Shown here: positions 53,549 through 58,976 of the stretch, one piece after another | How the letters are laid out: every line of letters begins with the position of its first letter | Position numbering within the stretch: position 1 is the stretch's first letter | DNA from: Prevotella sp. | GTDB taxonomy: Bacteria > Bacteroidota > Bacteroidia > Bacteroidales > Bacteroidaceae | DNA length: 58,976 nt | Assembly (NCBI GenBank): GCA_017402445.1 | Contig: JAFPME010000014.1 | Coordinates: forward strand, 1-58,976 | Direction of reading: 5' to 3' | Made by a program: the position numbers and the translations under genes | Notes under the pieces: generated by a model | The model's input: only the letters and a program-made list of their open reading frames with translations | What the model was told of the DNA's origin: nothing | The model's database searches: none

Positions 53549-53556
53549 TCAGATAT

Positions 53557-53675
53557 TTAGGATGAAGAACAAAGCGAAACAATGAATCTCAAGGTTTTCG
53601 CTCGGAGCGGTAGCATCGGTGAAAAGAAAAGGCGACACCCTTGGGTAGGTGTCGCCAAATGTGACGCTTGGTGGT
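53557..53675 (+). repeat. 119-bp direct repeat, copy A (downstream of MACPF gene)
   Basis: Matches 56203-56321 along its whole length, best over the final 45 bp (identical from GGCGACACCCTTGGGTAGGT through CTTGGTGGT). The two copies flank the 53801-56110 gene. Confidence 0.8.
53621..53656 (-). terminator. Terminator of the second MACPF gene
   Basis: GGCGACACC / GGTGTCGCC hairpin (53631-53656) with a U-rich tract (53621-53630) on the minus strand. Confidence 0.7.
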
Positions 53676-53800
53676 AATCTTCACCGGCGGATAGTTGCAT
53701 TCGTTCCGGTTGCCGGCAGGTTTGCTTCAGTGCAGAAAGAGAAAGAGGTGAGCGCTTTTCGGCGCTCACCTCGTTCACTGTGAGGGGTCGTTGCTTGCTT

Positions 53801-56110
53801 TTACTTGGCCATCAGGCGGACGCACATGTACCAGTCCTTGTAGCCAGGGGCGTTGGTTCCCATCTCACCCGTCTTCTTCAGGAATACGTAGCCGCTGCCT
53901 GTGCATCCGTAGCGCATCTGATAGGGGTTGAGATTGATGTGGTATTTAAAGCCCAGTGAGGCGGAGACGATAGTGGTCTGCAAACCGTTGCCGTAGAGTT
54001 TGCCGGCTCCACATTCAGCCCATGCCTTTTCCCTGTAGTCGCTGTCGAATCCTGTGATGCCTCCCACGCTCATGGCCTCAGCGGGCTGACACTTGCTGGT
54101 GTACTTCGAGAGGATGCTGATGATGCTGTCGTAGTCCTTCACGTCGGGCACCTTCCATCCAGCCACCTGCATGTTGTTCAGGTTGTCGTAGCTGTAGAGC
54201 CAGGGACAGGCGTAGTTGAACTCGTTGTTCATGCGCTTCTGGTAGTCTTCTCTCATCCAGACGTGGCTGAAGAGCTTCACCACCGGGTAGTCGTGGTCCA
54301 CGGTCTGTGTCGCGCCGCTCATCTTGTCCTTGAGGTAGAGGGGCTCGATGGTAGAGCTGACCACGTCGCTGTCGTCGATATATCCCTTGTCGTTCTTTTC
54401 GGTATAGAAGTTGAGGTCACAGAGGTAGACGGTATTGATGGCTCCCAGAGGCATGTTCTTGTACTCCGAGTAGATGGGCTCTCCGCTCTCGTTGAGCGCC
54501 ACCTTGCCCGGACGGTGCGTGCTGTCGCCAACGTAGTAGCCCATGTCGTAGCGTGCCTTTCCGTCGGCCACGGGGTAGATGACGGTGACGCGTTCCGTCT
54601 GGCTGATGCCTGGCACGTACTCGTGGCAGATCTGTGCCACAACCTCGCCGCCCTTGAGCACTTCCTTGACCTGCGTGCCGTCGTTGGAGAAGGCACCGAT
54701 GCCGATCTTGGTCATCACGCTGGTGGTGGTTTCAAGATTCGTTGTGGCGAAGTCCTGCAGCATGCGTGTCTCCATGTAGTTCTTCAGTGCCACGCGGCGT
54801 GTGCTGTCGCTGACGAGCTCCCAGAGCGGTATGAGGTCGGCTCCTTCGCGTTGTGGAATGGCCATGACCTTCTTGTTCTTGTCGTCCTTCATCGACTTGA
54901 GCCATTCCATGACGTTCTCGTCGGTGTCCTTGCCGCCTGAGCCCTGCAGCTTCATCAGCGCGTCGAAGCTGCCTCCCATGGCGCTGAGCGTGGTGTTGAT
55001 GCTCTCGGAGGCGTTCTGGTACTTCTTCTTCATGTCTGCCGACACGCTTCCGTCGGCTTTGATGAACGAACACTTGTAGCTGGCGCTGGCTGCTGCCTTC
55101 AGTTCACTCTCGGTGCTGGCGAGCGACTTGTCGATGGTGGTGGCGTAGGTGAGGTGTCCGCCGAGCGTAGCCTTGAGGAGCAGGTGTGTGCCGAAGTCCT
55201 CGATGAGGTCACGGAATCCCTCGTTGGTGCTGGGATAGGCCACGTCGCCATATTCGTCGGGCGTTCCGTTGATGGCCATGCGGGCATCGTCGGTCATGAG
55301 TTTCTTGCGGTTCACCTTGTTCACGCCCTCGAGCTGGATGTCGGTCACCTCGGCATTGACGACGCTATAGGCGAAGGCCTTGCTTGTTTCGGAGGTGGCG
55401 CTGCGCCCGAAGGCTGCGCTGGCCTCGGCCTTGAATCCGAGGTATGATGCGGAGACGCTGGCGCTGGCCTTGTAGTTCTCGATGAGCTGCTGGAAGGACG
55501 TTCCTGTGTAGGTGTGAGCCTGGAAGGTGGCGTCGATGCCGCCGGGTGTTCGGCGCAGCTGATGAATCTTGAGGATGGGGTTGGAAGCCACGGCATCCTT
55601 TGGGTTCTTCATCACGTTGTAGCCGTAGCCCACAGCCAGCAGGATGTCGCCCTCTTGTATGTCGGCTTCCGAAGTGGTGGCGCCAGAGCGCGTCAAGGCC
55701 GTATTGTCGAGGTTGCACTTCTGTCCCAGGTTGATGACCTTGGTGTTTTCGTCGTTCTTCAGGTCTGTGATGATCATCTTTCCCGTGTTGCGGTGGTTGG
55801 TCCAGTTGTCGGTCACGCAGAGCTTGATGGTCTGCGGTCCGACACCTTCCTCTATGTCGGCATAGCAGAAGTGCTTGCTTCCGCGGTCGAACTTGAAGTC
55901 CACCTTCCATGCGCCCTCGCACTTGACTTCGACGGGAACGGTGTAGCCATACTGCTCCAGGTCCATCAGGTCGTTTCCTGCAGTGAAAGCCTCGGGCTTG
56001 TTGTCGGCTTCAATCACGTCGTCGCTGCATGCTGTGAGTCCCATGCCAAATGTTCCTAAGGTCAGGATGCTCATGAGCATCGGCTTAACCAGATTCTTCT
56101 TTGTCTTCAT
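53801..56110 (-). CDS. Large MACPF-domain lipoprotein with C-terminal extension
   Basis: 769 residues; SpII lipobox MGLTAC (Cys28). A BACON-like N-terminal segment (YTVPVEVKCEGAWKVDFKF, about 55-135) precedes the MACPF region (about 150-450) with signature EDFGTHLLLKATLGG (~302-316) and SLASTESELKAAASASYKC-type helices. The C-terminal ~200 residues (NMQVAGWKVPDVKDYDSI, LGFKYHINLNPYQMRYGC and WYMCVRLM) resemble the Fibrobacter succinogenes major paralogous domain, often a ligand-binding surface module. It is larger than classical BSAP toxins. Possible roles are antimicrobial pore formation or surface attachment; neither is shown by sequence. Flanked by 119-bp direct repeats. Confidence 0.85.
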   Translation of the reverse strand: MKTKKNLVKPMLMSILTLGTFGMGLTACSDDVIEADNKPEAFTAGNDLMDLEQYGYTVPVEVKCEGAWKVDFKFDRGSKHFCYADIEEGVGPQTIKLCVTDNWTNHRNTGKMIITDLKNDENTKVINLGQKCNLDNTALTRSGATTSEADIQEGDILLAVGYGYNVMKNPKDAVASNPILKIHQLRRTPGGIDATFQAHTYTGTSFQQLIENYKASASVSASYLGFKAEASAAFGRSATSETSKAFAYSVVNAEVTDIQLEGVNKVNRKKLMTDDARMAINGTPDEYGDVAYPSTNEGFRDLIEDFGTHLLLKATLGGHLTYATTIDKSLASTESELKAAASASYKCSFIKADGSVSADMKKKYQNASESINTTLSAMGGSFDALMKLQGSGGKDTDENVMEWLKSMKDDKNKKVMAIPQREGADLIPLWELVSDSTRRVALKNYMETRMLQDFATTNLETTTSVMTKIGIGAFSNDGTQVKEVLKGGEVVAQICHEYVPGISQTERVTVIYPVADGKARYDMGYYVGDSTHRPGKVALNESGEPIYSEYKNMPLGAINTVYLCDLNFYTEKNDKGYIDDSDVVSSTIEPLYLKDKMSGATQTVDHDYPVVKLFSHVWMREDYQKRMNNEFNYACPWLYSYDNLNNMQVAGWKVPDVKDYDSIISILSKYTSKCQPAEAMSVGGITGFDSDYREKAWAECGAGKLYGNGLQTTIVSASLGFKYHINLNPYQMRYGCTGSGYVFLKKTGEMGTNAPGYKDWYMCVRLMAK

Positions 56111-56197
56111 AATCGTAAGTTTTTAAATTGTATATACTTTATTTTTTCTATCCCTTATTGTCGTCTCGAGGATGGTTGTTTGTTCCTTTCGACACTG

Positions 56198-56229
56198 CAA
56201 AATTAGGATGAATAACAACGGCAAACAAA
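56198..56229 (-). promoter_or_regulatory. Promoter of the second MACPF gene
   Basis: Minus-strand -7 TAATTTTG (56198-56205) and -33 TTTG (56226-56229), spacer 20. It overlaps the start of direct-repeat copy B. Confidence 0.55.
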
Positions 56230-56321
56230 GAATCTCACGATTTTCGCTCCAGGTAGTAGCGTCTGGGAAAGAAAAAGGCGACACCCTTGGGTAGGTGTCG
56301 CCAAATGTGACGCTTGGTGGT
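56203..56321 (+). repeat. 119-bp direct repeat, copy B (upstream of MACPF gene)
   Basis: Same length as copy A. It carries the terminator of the 56-residue gene and the -33 region of the MACPF promoter. The rest of the 56111-56329 gap is the MACPF leader. Confidence 0.8.
56267..56302 (-). terminator. Terminator behind the 56-residue ORF
   Basis: GGCGACACC / GGTGTCGCC hairpin (56277-56302) and U-rich tract (56267-56276); same terminator as 53621-53656. Confidence 0.7.
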
Positions 56322-56329
56322 CTGGTTTT

Positions 56330-56500
56330 CTACTTTTCGATGCTAAGCGAGAACACTTTTTCGGTCATTTCGCCGATGCGCTTCAGCTGATAGTCGAAGC
56401 TGGGATGGCGGTCAGCCTGCTTGTCGCTGAAGGTGTGGGCTGCGAACAGGAAGGCGATGAGCGTCTCCGCCTTCTTCTGACAGGAATGCTTAATAATCAT
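56330..56500 (-). CDS. Small hypothetical protein, 56 residues
   Basis: ATG 56500 opens a 56-codon frame (IIKHSCQKKAETLIAFLF at the N-terminus, RIGEMTEKVFSL near the C-terminus), predicted to be helical and basic. A -33 TTTG (56561-56564) and a near-consensus -7 TTTCTTTG (56533-56540) precede it with a 20-bp spacer, and a terminator follows the stop 28 bp later, so it looks like a self-contained small gene. The longer in-frame ORF to 56680 runs through the upstream gene's terminator and is rejected. No family recognised. Confidence 0.5.
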   Translation of the reverse strand: MIIKHSCQKKAETLIAFLFAAHTFSDKQADRHPSFDYQLKRIGEMTEKVFSLSIEK

Positions 56501-56626
56501 AATTGTGATAAGTGAGGTTGTGAGTTTTGTGGCAAAGAAACTGATAAAAAGTGATTGCACCAAACAATGTGGCAGAAATATGTCGGATGCGGCTACTTTT
56601 CGGCTATTCCGGCCTGTCGTCGGGCA

Positions 56627-56680
56627 TAAAAAAATCCGGGCACGGCTGCTACCCGATTGGTAACACCGTGCCCGGAACAT
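56627..56680 (-). terminator. Terminator of the beta-barrel gene
   Basis: Minus-strand stem TCCGGGCACGG / CCGTGCCCGGA with a 20-nt loop and TTTTTTT, about 50 bp after the stop codon at 56730. Confidence 0.75.
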
Positions 56681-56729
56681 TTAGTGACGTTCAGTCACCC
56701 TAATCCCTAAAGGGAGTGAAGGCAACTAT

Positions 56730-57305
56730 TTAGAGAGGTATCTTGTAGCCGACGGTCAGCATGATGACGCTATTGCGCGCATCGTTGCTGTCAATATTCC
56801 AGCCGTCAGCATGACTCTTGAAGATCTTGGTAACACCGAAGTTGTAGCGGGCATCGATGACGAAATCGCTGATCTCGTAAGAGAGGCCGACGGGGATAGA
56901 GATGTCCACCTTGTTGCAGAGAGACTTGACATCAAGATCTTCGCTCTTTGCCTTGGTCAGGAAACCAATCTGAGGACCGGCCTTGATGGCGAGACCCTTG
57001 GTGACATAGACGTTGGCCAGCAGAGGGAAGTTGATGTAGTCATAGCTGGCCTTGTCGCCATCATCATTCTTGGCACCCTGCATGGTGTAAAGTGCGCCTA
57101 AGGTCACACCGAAGTTCTCACTGAAATTATAACCCAGTTCGAAACCGCCGACCAAGCCGAGCTTCATCTTGGCTTCAGAGTGATTGGTAACGGTAGTCAG
57201 TGTTCCACCGACCGTAGGCTTGAGATAGACTTCACCAGCTGTCTGTGCATTCATACTTGTGGTAGCCATGAATGCGGCTACGACCATCAGAAATAACTTT
57301 TTCAT
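56730..57305 (-). CDS. Outer-membrane beta-barrel protein (OMP_b-brl/OmpX-like)
   Basis: 191 residues from ATG 57305, signal peptide MKKLFLMVVAAFMATTSMNAQ. The mature part is a small eight-strand barrel pattern: VGGFELGYNFSENFGVTLGA, YINFPLLANVYVTKGLAIKA, PVGLSYEISDFVIDARYNFG and a final strand VIMLTVGYKIPL. The upstream in-frame starts to 57356 lie in the -7 box and are rejected. Such porin-family proteins are abundant in Bacteroidales outer membranes; function is structural or unknown. Confidence 0.87.
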   Translation of the reverse strand: MKKLFLMVVAAFMATTSMNAQTAGEVYLKPTVGGTLTTVTNHSEAKMKLGLVGGFELGYNFSENFGVTLGALYTMQGAKNDDGDKASYDYINFPLLANVYVTKGLAIKAGPQIGFLTKAKSEDLDVKSLCNKVDISIPVGLSYEISDFVIDARYNFGVTKIFKSHADGWNIDSNDARNSVIMLTVGYKIPL

Positions 57306-57353
57306 TTTTCCTTTTCGTTTAATTAAACTTATATCCATTTTTCGTTTATGGCG

Positions 57354-57361
57354 CAAAGATA
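57354..57361 (-). promoter_or_regulatory. -7 box of the beta-barrel gene
   Basis: TATCTTTG on the minus strand; no clear -33 box. Confidence 0.45.
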
Positions 57362-57470
57362 GACATTTTTTTTGACTCCGTGTTGCTTTTTATTTAAATA
57401 ATGCTTTTTTTTGGCAATAATATAGCAGTTGGCACAAAATAAGCTGTTATACGTATATAAAAGCCTTATA

Positions 57471-57524
57471 AACGCTGAACTTTTCGTAAATTTGCAATAT
57501 AATTTAAAAGAAAAGTTCAGCGTT
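57471..57524 (+). promoter_or_regulatory. 15-bp inverted repeat enclosing the transposase promoter
   Basis: AACGCTGAACTTTTC (57471-57485) and its exact inverse GAAAAGTTCAGCGTT (57510-57524) flank the -7 box TAAATTTG (57487-57494). The right arm touches the start codon at 57525. In read-through RNA both arms pair and would hide the start. Confidence 0.7.
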
Positions 57525-58511
57525 ATGATTAATTTCAAGAAGTTCAACAGCATCATTTCACTCACATCATATTTCACTTCTGACGAGAAGTGCAAGCAAG
57601 CCATCGTTGAGAGTCGTTGGGGTGTTGGCAATGAGCAAGACGTTGTTTGCCCCTATTGTGGCAAGCATCACTGCAAGATGTCCAAGAACGGACGTTTCCA
57701 CTGTACTGAATGCAACAAGAACTTCTCTTGTCTTGTCGGTACTATCTTTGAGAATACAAAGTTGCCACTCATCAAGTGGTTCGTTGCTATGTATCTTATC
57801 AGCAGCCACAAGAAGGGTGTTAGCAGTCATCAGTTGAGCCGTGACCTTTCAGTCACCCAATCAACCGCTTGGTATATGCTTCAGAAGATTCGCTTGCTCT
57901 ACCCTCAGAGTGACGCTGAGGCTTTTGGTGGCACTGTGGAGTGTGATGAGGTGTATATCGGTGGTAAGGAGAAATGGAAGCATAAGTCAATGCGTACACC
58001 AAAGACTCAAGGTCGTTCAACCAAGACAAAGACACCAGTCTTTGGCATGATGGAGCGTAGCACCTTTACTAACAGTAAGGGTGAAGTTGAGCCTATTACT
58101 TATGTTCATGCATTCGTTGTGGAGAATACGAATAGAGCCACATTGCAGCCCATCATTCAGCAATTCGTTGCTGATGGCTCAAGAATAATTACTGATGAAC
58201 TATCAGCCTATAATGGACTTGCTGATTTGGGCTATACTCACGCTGTGGTTGCTCACGGTGCTGAAGAGTACGCTAATGGTGACGTGTTCACCAATTCAAT
58301 CGAGGGCTTTTGGAGTCATTTCAGACGTATGATTAGTGGTTGCTATCACGATGTATCTGATGAGCATTTGCAGCAGTACATTGACGAGGCTGTGTATCGT
58401 TGGAACACAAGAAAAATGAGCGAATCAGAACGATTCGCCCATATGTTCGACAAGTCAATTGGACTTGTTCGTAAGTGGTCTGAGATTAGGGTTGGTCTTG
58501 TGGCTGCTTAA
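57525..58511 (+). CDS. IS1595-family transposase (ISXO2-like)
   Basis: 328 residues from ATG 57525 (the longer frame to 57429 crosses the promoter and inverted repeat). An N-terminal zinc ribbon, CPYC (42-45) with CTEC (60-63), precedes a helix-turn-helix (SSHQLSRDLSVTQSTAWYML) and the DDE catalytic core: VECDEVYIGG (~143), TDELSAYNGL (~222) and NSIEGFWSHFRRMI (~262), as in IS1595 members. The coding sequence is complete with no frameshift, so the element may be active. Base composition is AT-richer than the surrounding chromosome, consistent with recent arrival. Confidence 0.92.
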   Translation: MINFKKFNSIISLTSYFTSDEKCKQAIVESRWGVGNEQDVVCPYCGKHHCKMSKNGRFHCTECNKNFSCLVGTIFENTKLPLIKWFVAMYLISSHKKGVSSHQLSRDLSVTQSTAWYMLQKIRLLYPQSDAEAFGGTVECDEVYIGGKEKWKHKSMRTPKTQGRSTKTKTPVFGMMERSTFTNSKGEVEPITYVHAFVVENTNRATLQPIIQQFVADGSRIITDELSAYNGLADLGYTHAVVAHGAEEYANGDVFTNSIEGFWSHFRRMISGCYHDVSDEHLQQYIDEAVYRWNTRKMSESERFAHMFDKSIGLVRKWSEIRVGLVAA

Positions 58512-58514
58512 ATA

Positions 58515-58748
58515 TTATCCACCGTAATATGCCTCTTTTTTACGTCTTTTTTGTTTTTGTTTATATGATTCGTGATTTATGTCATAATATTCATCGGGCT
58601 GCTCACCCTCTTCCATATTTGCTATGCTAATCATTCTATGAACGATGAAACTAAGTTTATCACCAATTTTGTATAATTCTTGTACATATGGTTTATATGA
58701 TGGACTTGCATATGGATTATATTTACCATCTAATTTTCGACCTATAGC
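58515..58748 (-). pseudogene. N-terminally truncated ORF next to the transposase
   Basis: The minus strand is open for 77 codons and ends in KKEAYYGG, but a stop (58749-58751) and the repeat TCCTGCAAAATGAGCTATAG cut it at the 5' side and no start codon precedes residue HRM. The protein is charged (EEGEQPDEYYDINHESYKQK). It is either an IS passenger gene fragment or a host gene interrupted by the second element. No family recognised. Confidence 0.45.
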
Positions 58749-58866
58749 TCATTTTGCAGGATAAAACATAGCTCAAAGTCCTGTTATTCAGGTATTTTGT
58801 GTGATTCAAACGTTTCAGGTCACAAATTGACGGTTGAAAATGTTCAATAGCTCATTTTGCAGGAAG
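58744..58866 (+). repeat. Duplicated TAGCTCATTTTGCAGGA motif
   Basis: ATAGCTCATTTTGCAGGA occurs at 58744-58761 and 58849-58866, separated by about 100 bp. It is likely an IS terminal or subterminal sequence. The region between has no gene. Confidence 0.6.
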
Positions 58867-58893
58867 TAACCCACCGCCATCGCTGATAGCCAC

Positions 58894-58901
58894 TAACTTT
58901 G
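58894..58901 (+). promoter_or_regulatory. -7 box of the terminal transposase-like gene
   Basis: TAACTTTG, 35 bp before ATG 58936. Confidence 0.4.
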
Positions 58902-58935
58902 CAGGCAATTCAAAAAGCCTCAAAGCAGAGTTAGT

Positions 58936-58976
58936 ATGAATAAGAAGAAATGTGAGGTATGTGGTTCTTCCCATAC
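58936..58976 (+). CDS. Start of a zinc-ribbon protein, probable transposase, cut by window
   Basis: Thirteen codons are visible: MNKKKCEVCGSSHT. A CxxCGS.H zinc-ribbon at the very N-terminus is typical of several transposase families (IS1, ISL3 and related). Context beside another IS supports this, but the family cannot be fixed from 13 residues. Confidence 0.45.
   Translation, partial: MNKKKCEVCGSSH

Larger units (their letters stand above)
57431..58763 (+). mobile_element. IS1595-type insertion sequence, tentative boundaries
   Basis: Left sequence GGCACAAAATAAGCTGTTAT (57431-57450) imperfectly matches the inverse of the right sequence CTATAGCTCATTTTGCAGGA (58742-58761), sharing CAAAAT-AGCT. 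A second direct copy of the right motif lies at 58847-58866, so the right end is uncertain. No target-site duplication could be recognised. The 57362-57430 stretch left of it is AT-rich and featureless. Confidence 0.4.

Overview
The window looks like chromosomal DNA of a Bacteroidota bacterium, most likely a Prevotellaceae-type Bacteroidales. The signs are a SusC/SusD pair, BspA-like leucine-rich repeats, MACPF lipoproteins with SpI/SpII signals, a glycan-degradation gene set (GH28, GH43, GH95, GH97, GH106-like), and many promoters with the Bacteroidota -7 box TAnnTTTG and a -33 TTTG-like box about 19-20 bp upstream. No rRNA, tRNA or CRISPR array was found.

Layout. 1-4 kb: a truncated AAA ATPase (minus), a YbjQ-type protein, an LRR protein and a type II pantothenate kinase. 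4-17 kb: a pectin/side-chain degradation block: a 1419-residue four-module glycosidase, an STN-domain esterase-like hydrolase and GH95 (plus strand), then GH28 and GH97 (minus strand) and a HAD phosphatase. 17-25.5 kb: an RDD gene divergent from a SpoIIM / membrane protein / DUF4129 / DUF4350 / MoxR / DUF58 operon. 26-31 kb: a GH43 and a GH106-like+GH28 fusion (minus). 31-38 kb: a minus-strand run of porin, imelysin-like lipoprotein, di-haem thiol-oxidoreductase-like protein and CcsBA-type cytochrome c maturation protein, which together look like a periplasmic iron/redox module. 38.6-43 kb: SusC/SusD. 43-45.3 kb: an AT-richer cassette of two DUF488 proteins and a dual-OB-like protein. 45.3-50.3 kb: low-molecular-weight phosphatase, MACPF lipoprotein, small lipoprotein, FMN-binding protein and a DUF4861-like protein. 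50.5-53 kb: polynucleotide phosphorylase. 53.8-57.3 kb: a second MACPF lipoprotein, a 56-residue ORF and an outer-membrane beta-barrel. 57.4 kb to the end: an IS1595-type transposase, a truncated ORF and the start of another probable transposase.

The most unusual signal is a roughly 330-470 bp intergenic element present five times (about 2.5, 12.5, 25.6-26.0 inverted, 38.1 and 53.1 kb). Each copy carries five imperfect 15-bp palindromes whose starts are exactly 22 bp apart, so the five sites lie on nearly the same face of the helix. Changes between copies tend to keep the palindromes but change the codons of the open frame that runs across them, so the conserved feature appears to be DNA or RNA structure and not a protein. 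I do not recognise this family.

Other notable structures are GC-rich REP-like palindromes inside two coding regions (GH97 and the CcsBA linker), a 119-bp direct repeat flanking a MACPF gene, a 24-bp tandem repeat behind GH95, a perfect 14-bp intercistronic hairpin in the iron module, and a 15-bp inverted repeat enclosing the transposase promoter that would sequester its start codon only in read-through transcripts. All assignments come from reading the sequence; no database search was run.
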